Notes: generated from the letters alone by a model not told the origin. A stretch of DNA of 64,000 bases from Agrococcus jejuensis (GCF_900099705.1 NZ_LT629695.1:310001-374000); one strand, 5' to 3'. Shown: positions 46,532-54,873, counted from the stretch's first letter. Program-made: numbers and translations.

Positions 46532-46846
46532 TCAGGCCCAGCCGGCGAAGCGCCGCAGCACGGCGGCGACCGCCGCGGCGCCGATGACGACGACGAGGAA
46601 GGGCACGCGCAGTCGGTAGAGCACGACGGCGAGCACCACGGCGGGCACGCGCGCGTCGACGACGAGCGCCGTGCCGTCGGCGAGCGTCTGCACCGCGACG
46701 AGCGCCGACAGCAGCGACACCGTGACGAGCTCGAGGATGCGGCGCGGCCGTGGCCCCTCGAGCGGGCCGGCGGGCACGACGTGCCCGAGCACCTTGAGGC
46801 CCGCGACGAGGATCGACGCGGCGAGGATGACGTGCCACGTGGTCAT
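46532..46846 (-). CDS. azlD: AzlD-family branched-chain amino acid exporter small subunit
   Basis: A 104-residue protein with four hydrophobic segments, encoded directly after azlC with an ATGA overlap (ATG at 46846). AzlC and AzlD form a two-part exporter of branched-chain amino acids, like BrnFE. The family-like central stretch RRILELVTVSLLSALVAVQ and DARVPAVVLAVVLYRLRVPFLVVVI are visible. About 170 bases separate its end from the FHA gene start; nothing coding is seen there. Confidence 0.85.
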   Translation of the reverse strand: MTTWHVILAASILVAGLKVLGHVVPAGPLEGPRPRRILELVTVSLLSALVAVQTLADGTALVVDARVPAVVLAVVLYRLRVPFLVVVIGAAAVAAVLRRFAGWA

Positions 46847-47577
46847 GCGCGGTCCCCCGTCGTGTCCTCGGTCGGCGCATCCGGCGCCGACGCCGGGCGG
46901 CCGAGCCAGTTCGTCCAGCCGACGACGATGGCGACGACGACCGCGACGAGCACGGGCACGCCGGCGGGCAGCGCGGGCACGAGCGCGGCGGCGACGACGG
47001 CGCTCGCCGCGCCGACCGCAGCCGCCTGGCGCGTCGCGAGGCGCGGCCACAGCAGACCGACGAACGCGGCGGCGGCCGCCGCATCCAGCCCCCACATGCG
47101 CACGTCGCCGAGCACGTCGCCCACGAGGGCGCCCGCGAGGGTCGTGGCGTTCCAGCCGAGGTAGATGCCGATGCCCGTGACCCAGAAGCCCACGCGACGC
47201 GCGCGCACGTCGGGCTGCGCGAGGCCCACGGCCGTCGACTCGTCGATCGTGAGGATGGCGGCGGGCACGCGCGTCGCGCCGTGCGCGCCGAGCCACGGCC
47301 GCACGCTGAGGCCGTAGAGCGTGTTGCGCACGCCGAGGATCGCCGCGGACGCGATGGCGGTCGCTGGCGCGCCGCCGCCGGCGACGACGCCGACGAGCGC
47401 GAACTGCGAGCCGCCCGAGAACATCAGCAGGCTCAGCGCGCACGTCTGCCACACGTCGAGGCCGCTCGCGACCGACAGCGCGCCGAAGGAGATGCCGTAC
47501 GCCGCGGTCGCGATCGCGACCGAGAGGCCCTGGCGCCACGCCTGCCGTTCCGTCGCGCTGCGCTGCGCGCGCGTCAC
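46843..47577 (-). CDS. azlC: AzlC-family branched-chain amino acid exporter large subunit
   Basis: A 244-residue membrane protein with six or seven spans. Family blocks include GISFGALSVASGLDVWQTCALSLLMFSGGSQFA, an ILGVRNTLYGLSV stretch, TIDESTAVGL and GWNATTLAGAL. With AzlD it exports branched-chain amino acids or analogues across the cell membrane. GTG at 47577. No regulator is adjacent. Confidence 0.9.
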   Translation of the reverse strand: MTRAQRSATERQAWRQGLSVAIATAAYGISFGALSVASGLDVWQTCALSLLMFSGGSQFALVGVVAGGGAPATAIASAAILGVRNTLYGLSVRPWLGAHGATRVPAAILTIDESTAVGLAQPDVRARRVGFWVTGIGIYLGWNATTLAGALVGDVLGDVRMWGLDAAAAAAFVGLLWPRLATRQAAAVGAASAVVAAALVPALPAGVPVLVAVVVAIVVGWTNWLGRPASAPDAPTEDTTGDRA

Positions 47578-47622
47578 CGCATCCCCCGAGGTCGTCGGCT
47601 CACCTGCGTCACCGGATCAGCC

Positions 47623-47628
47623 TAGGGT
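47623..47628 (+). promoter_or_regulatory. -10 element before the Tag-like glycosylase gene
   Basis: TAGGGT ends seven bases before the ATG at 47636, a spacing typical of leaderless actinobacterial transcripts. Confidence 0.45.
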
Positions 47629-47635
47629 CGAGGAC

Positions 47636-48226
47636 ATGGCGGATCTGGTGGTGGGCGACGACGGGCTCGCGAGGCCCACGTGGGCCTCGCACGACGCGCT
47701 GCTGCGCGACTACTACGACGCCGAGTGGGGCATGCCGGTGCGCGACGAGCGCGGCCTGTACGAGCGGCTGTCGCTCGAGGCGTTCCAGTCGGGGTTGTCG
47801 TGGCGCACGATCCTCGCGAAGCGCCCCGCGTTCCGCGCGGCGTTCGCCGACTTCGACCCCGAGGTCGTCGCGGGCTTCGGCGACGACGACGTCGCGCGCC
47901 TCATGGCCGACGCCGGCATCGTGCGCAACCGGCGCAAGGTCGACGCGACGATCGGCAACGCCCGCGCGACGCTCGCGCTGCGGGATGCGGGCGGCCTGCC
48001 CGCGTTCCTGTGGGGCTTCCAGCCCGCCGAGACGCCCGTGCCCCACTCGTACGCCGAGGTGCCGACGTCGAGCCCCGAGTCGATCGCGCTCGCGAAGGCG
48101 TTGCGCAAGGCCGGGTTCGCGCACGTCGGCCCGACGACGATGTACGCGCTCATGGAGGCGGTCGGCATGGTCGACACGCACCTCGTGGGCAGCCACCGCC
48201 GCGGGTCGAGCGGCGTCTGGGCCTGA
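47636..48226 (+). CDS. tag: DNA-3-methyladenine glycosylase I (Tag family), zinc site lost
   Basis: Base-excision enzyme removing 3-methyladenine from alkylated DNA, 196 residues. Family stretches: DYYDAEWGMPVRDERGLYERLSLEAFQSGLSWRTILAKR, GIVRNRRKVDATIGNA and GPTTMYALMEAVGMVDTHL. The zinc site of E. coli Tag uses two cysteines and two histidines. Here the N-terminal cysteine position reads PTW and the C-terminal one is a serine (GSHRRG), so zinc is probably not bound. Activity may still be kept, as in other zinc-free family members. ATG at 47636. Confidence 0.87.
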   Translation: MADLVVGDDGLARPTWASHDALLRDYYDAEWGMPVRDERGLYERLSLEAFQSGLSWRTILAKRPAFRAAFADFDPEVVAGFGDDDVARLMADAGIVRNRRKVDATIGNARATLALRDAGGLPAFLWGFQPAETPVPHSYAEVPTSSPESIALAKALRKAGFAHVGPTTMYALMEAVGMVDTHLVGSHRRGSSGVWA

Positions 48227-48253
48227 GCGACGTGGGCCTGAGCGACGTGGGCC
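48219..48253. repeat. 15-bp tandem duplication at the end of the Tag-like gene
   Basis: GGGCCTGAGCGACGT occurs twice in tandem (48219–48233 and 48234–48248), followed by the first five bases of a third copy. The stop codon of the Tag-like gene lies in the first copy, so this looks like a slippage duplication just after the gene. Confidence 0.85.
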
Positions 48254-48331
48254 CGACGCGCTCGCACGCCGCGTGACGAGATGTGACGGGGCACCGTCGC
48301 GCCGGTCTGCCGGCCGCCGCATCCTGACCGC

Positions 48332-48865
48332 ATGGCGTTCTCCTTCCCCAACCCCGTGAACGAGGTCGCGGCGCGCGTCGTCGCCGGGCTCGTCGTCGCC
48401 TCGACGCTCGCGATCGTCGCGCTGGGCGCGACGGTGCTGCCGCAGGCGGGCTGGGCGCTGTGGGTCGTCGCCGCCGGCTTCGCGCTGCGCGTCGGCTGGG
48501 GGCCGCGCTACTCGCCGTTCGGGCTGCTCGCGACGCGCGTGCTCGCGCCGCGCATCGCCGAGCCTCGGCTCGTGCCCGGGCCGCCGAAGCGATTCGCGCA
48601 GGCGATCGGCCTCGTCGTCACCGGCGCCGCCGCCATCGCGTTCACGCTGGGGGCGCCCATCGTCGCGTGGGTGCTCGCCGGCGTGATCGTGCTCGCCGCC
48701 TCCGCCGAGGCATTCCTCGGGTTCTGCCTCGGCTGCTGGATCTTCGCGCGGCTCATGGCCGCGGGCGTCATCCCCGCGTCGGTGTGCGAGGCGTGCGCCG
48801 ACGTGACGGCGCGCCTGCAGGAGCGGTCGGCGGCGCTCCCCGCCGAGCGCACGGCTGCTGCCTAG
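48332..48865 (+). CDS. DUF4395 membrane protein
   Basis: A 177-residue membrane protein of the DUF4395 family, with an N-terminal [15 protein letters not shown] opening and four hydrophobic segments. The paired cysteines GFCLGCWIF and, near the C-terminus, VCEAC are family-like. Some relatives are encoded near thiosulfate sulfurtransferase or thioredoxin genes; none is adjacent here. ATG at 48332. Its TAG stop overlaps the convergent oxidoreductase stop by two bases, so the two transcripts must run through each other. Confidence 0.82.
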   Translation: MAFSFPNPVNEVAARVVAGLVVASTLAIVALGATVLPQAGWALWVVAAGFALRVGWGPRYSPFGLLATRVLAPRIAEPRLVPGPPKRFAQAIGLVVTGAAAIAFTLGAPIVAWVLAGVIVLAASAEAFLGFCLGCWIFARLMAAGVIPASVCEACADVTARLQERSAALPAERTAAA

Positions 48866-49896
48866 GCGGGCTGCGGGGCGGCGACGCGCGCCGCGGCGAT
48901 GAGCTCGAGCGCGCGCGTGCGCTCGTCGGCTCGGGTGCCGTGCACGGCGAGCATGACCTCGTCGGCCGACGCCTCCGCGGCGAACGCGTCGATCGCCGCC
49001 ACGGCATCCTCGCCCGTGCCCACGACCGTGCGGCGCATCATGCCGAGCACCTGACGGCCCTGGGGCGACTCGGCGAGCACGTCGAGGTCCTCGTCGGAGA
49101 GCGACTCGGCCGCCGCCGCGCCGCGCAGCAGGAACGAGCGGATGCGCGAGCGGCGCACGACCGCATCCATCTCGGCCGCCTCGTCGCGCGTCGGCGCGAC
49201 GATGGCGTTGAACGCGGCGATGGCGTACGGCTCGGCGAGCTGCGCCGACGGCTGGAACGACTCCCGGTAGACGCGCATCGCCTGCAGCAGCAGGTCGGGC
49301 GCGAAGTGCGACGCGAACGCGTACGGCAGGCCGTACGCGGCGGCGAGCTCGGCGCCGAAGAGGCTCGAGCCGAGGATCGTGAGCGGCACGTTCGTGCCCG
49401 CGCCCGGCACCGCCTGCACGCCGTCGACGATCGACGCGCCCGACAGGTACCCCTGCAGCTCGCGCACGTCGTGCGGGAACTGGTCGGCGACGCGCGGGTC
49501 GCGACGCAGCGCCTGCAGCGTGCGCTGGTCGGTGCCGGGCGCTCGGCCGAGGCCCAGGTCGATGCGGTTCGGATGCAGCGTCGCGAGCGTGCCGAACTGC
49601 TCGGCGATCACGAGCGGCGAGTGGTTGGGCAGCATGATGCCGCCGGAGCCGAGCCGGATCGTCGACGTGTGGGCGGCGACGTGCGCGATGAGCACCGCCG
49701 TGGCGCTCGACGCGATCGTCGGCATGTTGTGGTGCTCGGCGTACCAGACGCGCTCGAAGCCCAGCCGCTCGGCGGTCTGCGCGAGGGTCACGCTGCCCGC
49801 GAGGGACTCCGCGACGGACTCACGGCGGCTGACGGGGGCGAGGTCGAGGATCGAGAGGCGCACGTCGTAGGGCAACGTGGCTCCCCGCTCCCCCAT
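48862..49896 (-). CDS. LLM class flavin-dependent oxidoreductase
   Basis: Luciferase-like monooxygenase family protein, 344 residues: [15 protein letters not shown] at the start, [43 protein letters not shown] and [13 protein letters not shown], a set typical of the subgroup once annotated as alkanal monooxygenase. It probably uses FMNH2 or F420; the substrate is unknown. ATG at 49896, 11 bases after the thiolase stop, so the two may share a transcript. Confidence 0.9.
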   Translation of the reverse strand: MGERGATLPYDVRLSILDLAPVSRRESVAESLAGSVTLAQTAERLGFERVWYAEHHNMPTIASSATAVLIAHVAAHTSTIRLGSGGIMLPNHSPLVIAEQFGTLATLHPNRIDLGLGRAPGTDQRTLQALRRDPRVADQFPHDVRELQGYLSGASIVDGVQAVPGAGTNVPLTILGSSLFGAELAAAYGLPYAFASHFAPDLLLQAMRVYRESFQPSAQLAEPYAIAAFNAIVAPTRDEAAEMDAVVRRSRIRSFLLRGAAAAESLSDEDLDVLAESPQGRQVLGMMRRTVVGTGEDAVAAIDAFAAEASADEVMLAVHGTRADERTRALELIAAARVAAPQPA

Positions 49897-49907
49897 TCCT
49901 GGCGCGG

Positions 49908-51089
49908 CTAGAGCGCCTCGAGCACGACCGCCGAGCCCTGGCCGCCGCCGCCGCAGATGCCGACGGCGCCGACTGCGCCCGAGCCCGCGAGCTGCAGACG
50001 GCGGGCGAGGTGGCCGACGATGCGCGCCCCGGAGGCGCCGATGGGGTGGCCGAGCGCGATCGCGCCGCCGTTCGCGTTCACGATCGCCGGGTCGACGCCC
50101 AGCTCGCGCGTCGACACGATGCCGACGGCCGCGAACGCCTCGTTGATCTCGACGGCGACGAGGTCGGAGGCGCTCGCGCCTGCCCGGCCGAGGGCCTGCA
50201 GGATCGCGTTCGACGGCTGCGCGTGCAGCGACACGTCGGGGCCGGCGACGAAGCCCGACGCGCGGACCTTCGCGAGGCCGGCGATGCCGTGCTCGGCCGC
50301 GTAGCGGCTCGAGACGAGCACGACGGCAGCGGCGCCGTCGGTGATCTGCGACGCGTTGCCCGCCGTGATGGTGCCGTGCTCGCGGTCGAACGCGGGGCGC
50401 AGCTGCGACAGCGACTCGGCGGTCGTGTCCCGCCTGCCGCCGTCGTCGGCGGCGACGGTGACCGTCTCGCGTCCCTTGCGCACCTCGATCGGGGCGATCT
50501 CGTCGTCGAGCAGCCCCGCATCCTGCGCTGCGGCGAGCCGCTGGTGCGAGGCGGCGGCGAACGCATCCTGCTCCTCGCGACTCACGCCGAGCGCGCCGTT
50601 GAACGACTCGGTCGACGCGCCCATCGAGCGGCGCTCGAACGCGTCGGTGAGGCCGTCGTGCTCCATGGTGTCGACGAGCGACAGGGCGCCGAAGCGCTGA
50701 CCCGTGCGCATGGGCGCGGCGTGCGGCGCGAGCGACATCGACTCCTGGCCGATCGCCAGCACGACGTCGGCCTCGCCGAGCTGGATCATGCGATGGCCGG
50801 CGACGACGGCCTCGGTGCCCGAGAGGCACACGGCGTTGATGCCGAGTGCGGGCACCGACATCGGCACGCCCGCGGCGACGGCCGCCTGGCGCGGCGGGTT
50901 CTGACCGACGGCGGCGGGCAGCACCTGGCCGACGATCACCGACTCCACCGACTCCGGCGACACCCCCGCCTGCGCGAGCGCCGCAGCGCCGGCGTGACCG
51001 CCGAGCACCGTGGACGACGTGGACGCGAGCTGCCCGAGGTAGCGGGCGAACGGGGTGCGGGCGTATCCGGCGACGATCGTGTCGGTCAT
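49908..51089 (-). CDS. acetyl-CoA C-acetyltransferase (thiolase)
   Basis: Thiolase that interconverts two acetyl-CoA with acetoacetyl-CoA, or cleaves 3-ketoacyl-CoA. The 393 residues contain the nucleophilic cysteine C88 ([10 protein letters not shown]), NEAFA, the histidine H348 in [10 protein letters not shown] and the second cysteine C379 in CGGGGQG. ATG at 51089. It precedes the LLM oxidoreductase gene. Biosynthetic versus degradative role cannot be decided from sequence alone. Confidence 0.94.
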   Translation of the reverse strand: MTDTIVAGYARTPFARYLGQLASTSSTVLGGHAGAAALAQAGVSPESVESVIVGQVLPAAVGQNPPRQAAVAAGVPMSVPALGINAVCLSGTEAVVAGHRMIQLGEADVVLAIGQESMSLAPHAAPMRTGQRFGALSLVDTMEHDGLTDAFERRSMGASTESFNGALGVSREEQDAFAAASHQRLAAAQDAGLLDDEIAPIEVRKGRETVTVAADDGGRRDTTAESLSQLRPAFDREHGTITAGNASQITDGAAAVVLVSSRYAAEHGIAGLAKVRASGFVAGPDVSLHAQPSNAILQALGRAGASASDLVAVEINEAFAAVGIVSTRELGVDPAIVNANGGAIALGHPIGASGARIVGHLARRLQLAGSGAVGAVGICGGGGQGSAVVLEAL

Positions 51090-51141
51090 GGCTGCTCCTT
51101 CGCAGTGGCGGTGCCGCCAGCCTACGACCGCAGCGCCGGCG

Positions 51142-51555
51142 CTACTCGGTCGGCGTCGCGACGACGTTGACCATCCACAGCACGCCGTAGCGGTCGATCA
51201 GCATGCCGAAGATGTCGCCCCACGGCGCCTGCTGCAGGTCCTCCATGACGGTCGCGCCGTCGGAGAGGCCCTCCCACCAGCGGCGCAGCAGCGTCTCATC
51301 GTCGCCGGAGAGCGACACCTGCGGCGTGCCCCGCTCGAGCGGCATCCCGTCGGGGATGTCGGAGCCCATGAGGGTGTGGCCGGCCTCGGTCTCGAGCTGC
51401 GCGTGCATGATCTTGTGCGCCTCGTCGGGCGACCCCATGCCGGAGTCGCCGAAGGTCGAGCTGTCGAGCGTGCCGCCGAGCACGTGATGGTAGAACGCCA
51501 TCGCCTCGGCGGCGGTGCCGGGGAACGCCAGGTAGGGGTTGAGCGTCGTGGCCAT
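51142..51555 (-). CDS. VOC/PhnB-like family protein
   Basis: A 137-residue glyoxalase-fold protein of the PhnB-like group, with LNPYLAFPGTAAEAMAFYHHVLGG in the first half and PWGDIFGMLIDRYGVLWMVNV at the end. These small dimeric proteins bind ligands or metals; the actual function is unknown. ATG at 51555, with GGAGG nearby upstream. The repeat region begins 68 bases beyond its start. Confidence 0.87.
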   Translation of the reverse strand: MATTLNPYLAFPGTAAEAMAFYHHVLGGTLDSSTFGDSGMGSPDEAHKIMHAQLETEAGHTLMGSDIPDGMPLERGTPQVSLSGDDETLLRRWWEGLSDGATVMEDLQQAPWGDIFGMLIDRYGVLWMVNVVATPTE

Positions 51556-51622
51556 GGTGCGACCTCCTCGTCGATGCCGCCATGGTGCACCCGAGGCGCG
51601 AGGGCGCGCCAGGAGTGCCCAA

Positions 51623-51780
51623 CAGCTGGTCGAGGAGCGCGCGAGCCCCTGGGCGAGCACGCGTCACGAGACCACGCGAACGCCGCTCCTGCCCAGCCAC
51701 GCGCATGGTCGCGTCGAGCGGGCACCTCACGAGGTCTCGTGACGGCTCCTCGCTGCGCTCGGGGCCTCCTCGACCAGCTG
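51623..51780. repeat. REP-like palindromic element, copy 1
   Basis: A 158-bp unit bounded by CAGCTGGTCGAGGAG and its inverse, with an inner inverted pair GTCACGAGACC/GGTCTCGTGAC, so each half mirrors the other imperfectly. It carries no gene. It differs from copy 2 at six positions by hand comparison. Confidence 0.88.
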
Positions 51781-51820
51781 GAGGTGAACGCCTCGCAGGA
51801 ATGAGGGGCCGGTCCCCCAA

Positions 51821-51978
51821 CAGCTGGTCGAGGAGCGCGCGAGCCCCTGGGCGAGCACGCGTCACGAGACCACGCGACCACCGCTCCCGCCCAGCCACGC
51901 GCATGGTCGCGCCGAGCGGGCATGTCACGAGGTCTCGTGACGGCTCCTCGCTGCGCTCGGGGCCTCCTCGACCAGCTG
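51821..51978. repeat. REP-like palindromic element, copy 2
   Basis: Same 158-bp length and architecture as copy 1, starting exactly 198 bases downstream. Only six of 158 positions differ, so duplication or gene conversion is recent. Confidence 0.88.
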
Positions 51979-52016
51979 TGGGGAGGACACCCGCAGTGAG
52001 GGGCCCGCCTCCCCCA

Positions 52017-52074
52017 CAGCTGGTCGAGGAGCGCGCGAGCCCCTGGGCGAGCACGCGTCACGAGACCCGAGTCA
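52017..52074. repeat. REP-like element, copy 3, left half only
   Basis: Begins with the same CAGCTGGTCGAGGAG and follows copies 1 and 2 to GTCACGAGACC. It then diverges into CGAGTCA instead of continuing to a mirrored right half. The final 20 bases (52055–52074) recur inverted beyond the GIY-YIG gene. Confidence 0.85.
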
Positions 52075-52526
52075 GTGCCCGGACGGTGCGTCCCGAACAG
52101 GCAGGCGTCGTCCACAGCAGCTTCGACCGCCGAACGCGACGGAAGTGCGGTGCGCCACGCTCGCCGAATGCCGCACATGGACATCCTCGAATGCGCCGAC
52201 GGCTCGTACTACGTCGGCTCCGCGATCGACGCTGGCTACCGCCTCGCTCAGCATCAGGCCGGCGACGGCGCCGCCTACACGAAGCGGCGGCTGCCGGTCA
52301 GGCTCGTGTACGTCGAGGGCTTCCCGACGATCGAAGAGGCGTACCTCGCCGAGAAGAAGGTGCAGGGATGGAGTCGACGCAAGCGCCGGATGCTCATCGA
52401 AGGACGACAGGCGGATCTGCCCGGCTCGGGGAGCCGATCCTTCGCCGAGGGCCGTCGTCGCGAACGCGACGCAGCGGCCGATGACCACCCGCCGCAGTCG
52501 TGGAGGTGACTCGGGTCTCGTGACGC
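52055..52526. repeat. perfect 20-bp inverted repeat flanking the GIY-YIG gene
   Basis: The 20 bases at 52055–52074 are the exact reverse complement of 52507–52526. Pairing stops on both sides of these arms. The right arm begins with the TGA stop of the GIY-YIG gene. The 432 bases between them hold that gene and a 93-base leader. Confidence 0.88.
52168..52509 (+). CDS. GIY-YIG nuclease family protein (UPF0213/YhbQ-like)
   Basis: A 113-residue protein with a compact GIY-YIG fold in the first 85 residues: DILECADGSYYVGSA, AYTKRRLPVRLVYVEGF and EEAYLAEKKVQGWSRRKR. The YVG part, the catalytic arginine (GYRLAQHQ) and the metal-binding glutamate (LAEKKVQGW) are present, but the first motif, usually YxL or GIY, reads DIL, losing the usual tyrosine. 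The last 28 residues are charged and low-complexity. ATG 52168 is preferred because it gives the family start. Framed by a 20-bp inverted repeat that is part of a REP-like element. Confidence 0.85.
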   Translation: MPHMDILECADGSYYVGSAIDAGYRLAQHQAGDGAAYTKRRLPVRLVYVEGFPTIEEAYLAEKKVQGWSRRKRRMLIEGRQADLPGSGSRSFAEGRRRERDAAADDHPPQSWR

Positions 52527-52556
52527 GCGGCGCCTCCGGCGGCGCGCCAGAGCGGG

Positions 52557-52892
52557 TCAGTGCTCGGGCGGCGCCTCGCCGCGGTGGATGGCCTCGGCCT
52601 CCGCCTCGCTCACGAGCACGAGGCCGCGCGCCGTGTTCGCCATCTCGGCGAGCACCTCGAGCCACACGCCGTTCAGCTGGGGCGGACGCGAGCCCGCGAA
52701 GCGGAACTCGAGCGGCACGGACGGCGACATCCACAGGCTCACGCGGCCGGAGCCCGAGTCGGGCTCGACCGTCCACGACACCAGGAAGGACTCCTGGCGG
52801 CGCAGCTTCGACGCGATGACCGTCTTGAGGTGCGCGAGCATCCGATCCTCGATCTGGTACTCGGTCGCGCCGGCGTAGGTGAGATGTCCCAT
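52557..52892 (-). CDS. small conserved actinobacterial protein (DUF7882-like)
   Basis: A 111-residue protein with the opening MGHLTYAGATEYQIEDRMLAHL and central KLRRQESFLVSW, WMSPSVPLEFRF. Similar proteins in Microbacteriaceae are often mislabelled as ATP-dependent DNA ligase; no ligase motif is present here. The function is unknown. ATG at 52892. Its end lies 30 bases from the right arm of the inverted repeat. Confidence 0.75.
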   Translation of the reverse strand: MGHLTYAGATEYQIEDRMLAHLKTVIASKLRRQESFLVSWTVEPDSGSGRVSLWMSPSVPLEFRFAGSRPPQLNGVWLEVLAEMANTARGLVLVSEAEAEAIHRGEAPPEH

Positions 52893-52933
52893 CGCCGCCG
52901 ATGCTAGCGGCAGCGATGGAACATCGGGGGACG

Positions 52934-53218
52934 TCAGCGCTCGCCGCGCTGGTCGCCCTCCTCGTACCACTGCGCCGCGGTGTCCTGCGCGCCCGGTGCT
53001 GCGTCGTCGCCGCTCCATTGCTCGGCGGCGTCCTGGGTCTCCTTCGATGACCCGCCCTCGCTCACCCACTGGTCCGCGGTGTCCTGCGGGCTCCCGTCGT
53101 GGGTGCTCTCGGCACCGTCGTCCTTCTCCCACTGCTCGGCGCGGTCCTGATGGCCGCCCGCGGCGACCCCCTCGGTCGCGATGTCGGGGTCCGTGCCCTG
53201 CACGTGCTCGTCGGTCAT
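52934..53218 (-). CDS. acidic repeat protein with four QDxAxQW motifs
   Basis: A 94-residue, very acidic, probably unstructured protein not recognised from any family. It contains four copies of the motif QD-x-A-x-QW at residues 24–30, 45–51, 62–68 and 78–84 (QDRAEQW, QDTADQW, QDAAEQW, QDTAAQW), separated by Asp/Glu/Gly/Ser-rich spacers. No signal peptide or membrane segment is seen. ATG at 53218 with GGAGGG nearby upstream, which supports it as a real gene. It is 24 bases from the end of nhaA and on the same strand. Confidence 0.7.
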   Translation of the reverse strand: MTDEHVQGTDPDIATEGVAAGGHQDRAEQWEKDDGAESTHDGSPQDTADQWVSEGGSSKETQDAAEQWSGDDAAPGAQDTAAQWYEEGDQRGER

Positions 53219-53242
53219 GGCGCCCTCCTCTCGCGGTGGACG

Positions 53243-54544
53243 CTACGCGCGCTCCCCCGCCGTGTCGTCGGGGTTGACGCGAGCGCCGGATGCTGGCTCG
53301 GGATCGCCGATCAGCGGCCACGGGCGGTCGGGCACGCCGTCCTCGTTCATGTCGCGCGACCGCGCTCGCCGCGCATCCCGCCGCAGGTCCACTGCCGCGA
53401 GGATCGCCGCCGTCGTCGACGCGACGAGCACGGCGAGCTTCGCCGCGTCGGTGTGCACGGCGTCGGGGAACGACAGCGCGGCGATGAGCAGCGACACCGT
53501 GAACCCGATGCCCGTCAGCAGCGCGATGGGCCGCAGGTCGCGGATGCCGATGCCGTCGGGCAGGCGCAGCGGCGTGAGACGCGTGACGAGGATCGTGACG
53601 CCGAGCACGCCGAGCAGCTTGCCGACGACGAGGCCAAGCATGATGCCGAGCGCGACGGGCTGCGTGAGCAGCGCACCCGCGCTGCCACCGACGACGGTGA
53701 CGCCGGCGGCGAAGAACGCGAAGATCGGCAGCGCGATGCCCGACGAGATCGGGCGCACGACGTGCTCGACGCGATGCGTGCGCGCCTCGGTCTCGCCGTG
53801 CACGGCTCGCGCGGGGATCGTCGCGCCCAGCAGCACGCCGGCGACGGTCGCGTGCACGCCGGCCTCGTGCATGAGCCACCATGCGACGAGGGCGACGGGG
53901 ATCATGGCCCACCACGGCATGCGGCGCAGGCGCGCGAGCACGCCGAAGACCGCGACGGCGACGAGCGCGCCCGCGAGCGCCAGCAGGTCGATCGACGCGG
54001 TGTAGAAGACGGCGATGACCGTGATGGCCAGCAGGTCGTCGACGACGGCGAGCGTGAGCAGGAACGTGCGCAGCGGCACGGGCAGCCCACGGCCGAAGAC
54101 GGCGAGGATCGCGAGCGCGAAGGCGATGTCGGTCGCGGTGGGGATCGCCCAGCCGGACGCGGCGCCCACGTCGCCCATCGCGAGCACGACGGTGGCGAAG
54201 ATCACGGCGGGCAGCGCCATGCCGCCGATGGCGGCGAGCACGGGCACGGCCGCCTGGCGCGGGTCGCGCAGGGCTCCGGCGACGATCTCGTGCTTGAGCT
54301 CGACGCCGACGACGAAGAAGAAGATCGCGAGCAGGCCGTCGGCGGCCCACGTCGCGAGCGACAGGTCGAGATGCAGCGCCGCCGGGCCGACGACCGTCTC
54401 GGACAGCGCGGCGTACCCGTCGCGCCACGGCGTGTTCGCCCACACGATGGCGGCGAGCGCCGCGACGAGCAGCAGCACCCCGCTCGTGGTCTCCTGCCGC
54501 AGCATGCGGCGCACTCGCGCGCCCGGCACGGTGATGGTGGTCAT
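53243..54544 (-). CDS. nhaA: Na+/H+ antiporter NhaA
   Basis: Membrane antiporter exporting sodium in exchange for protons. The 433 residues have about eleven spans and the core family motifs FFFVVGVELKHEI, TATDIAFALAIL, LAVVDDLLAI (the ion-binding aspartate pair) and GIGFTVSLLIAALSF. The C-terminus is a 45-residue hydrophilic extension. ATG at 54544. Divergent from the kdp operon, so both cation systems share one upstream region; a near-perfect 20-bp palindrome lies 24 bases upstream of the start. Confidence 0.94.
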   Translation of the reverse strand: MTTITVPGARVRRMLRQETTSGVLLLVAALAAIVWANTPWRDGYAALSETVVGPAALHLDLSLATWAADGLLAIFFFVVGVELKHEIVAGALRDPRQAAVPVLAAIGGMALPAVIFATVVLAMGDVGAASGWAIPTATDIAFALAILAVFGRGLPVPLRTFLLTLAVVDDLLAITVIAVFYTASIDLLALAGALVAVAVFGVLARLRRMPWWAMIPVALVAWWLMHEAGVHATVAGVLLGATIPARAVHGETEARTHRVEHVVRPISSGIALPIFAFFAAGVTVVGGSAGALLTQPVALGIMLGLVVGKLLGVLGVTILVTRLTPLRLPDGIGIRDLRPIALLTGIGFTVSLLIAALSFPDAVHTDAAKLAVLVASTTAAILAAVDLRRDARRARSRDMNEDGVPDRPWPLIGDPEPASGARVNPDDTAGERA

Positions 54545-54567
54545 GGGACTCCCCTGATCGCGCAACC

Positions 54568-54587
54568 GTCACGACTCGAATCGTGAC
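54568..54587. promoter_or_regulatory. palindrome upstream of nhaA
   Basis: GTCACGA (54568–54574), six bases, TCGTGAC (54581–54587): a 7-bp inverted repeat with a nearly symmetric centre, in the nhaA–kdp divergent gap. It may be an operator or an mRNA hairpin in the nhaA leader. Confidence 0.5.
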
Positions 54588-54643
54588 GAGCCGACCAGGC
54601 TTCCCGGCACACCAGGCTCCAGGATACCGGAGCCGTGCGGATG

Positions 54644-54682
54644 CCGTCAGGGTCGCAGCCGTGCCGTGAGGGTTCCGTGAGG
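54644..54682 (+). promoter_or_regulatory. candidate KdpE direct repeats before the kdp operon
   Basis: CCGTGAGG occurs at 54664–54671 and 54675–54682, an 11-bp pitch, with a one-mismatch copy CCGTCAGG at 54644–54651. OmpR/KdpE-type regulators bind direct repeats about one turn apart, and the position, 108 bases before the first kdp ORF, is suitable. Confidence 0.4.
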
Positions 54683-54789
54683 ATGCCCGTCCACCACCCG
54701 TGCGCAGGCGTTGGATCGCTCTCGGCGCCCCGCCGGGCGCCCGCATCCCGCGCCGGATGCGTCGCATCGAACGTCTGGACGCAGATCCC

Positions 54790-54873
54790 ATGCTCGACGT
54801 CATCGTCGTGGCGACCGTCGTCGCCCTCTTCGCCCTGCTCGGGCTGCTCGTGAAGGGGGTCGAGCGGCTGTGA
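54790..54873 (+). CDS. 27-residue membrane peptide leading the kdp operon
   Basis: A tiny [23 protein letters not shown] followed by VKGVERL, forming one hydrophobic span with a basic end. Its TGA overlaps the kdpF GTG (GTGA), so it appears to be the first, translationally coupled cistron of kdp. Similar short peptides are often seen before kdpF/kdpA in other bacteria. It may stabilise the Kdp complex or serve as a leader; neither is shown. Confidence 0.65.
   Translation: MLDVIVVATVVALFALLGLLVKGVERL

Noticed and set aside
51623..52526. Insertion sequence or CRISPR array
   Set aside because: No transposase gene, no short regular repeats with unique spacers; the repeats are two 158-bp palindromic units plus a half unit.
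53099..54586. Plus-strand 495-codon frame opposite nhaA
   Set aside because: Low-complexity Asp/Glu/Arg/Ala product typical of the antisense of a high-GC gene; nhaA motifs are clear on the other strand.
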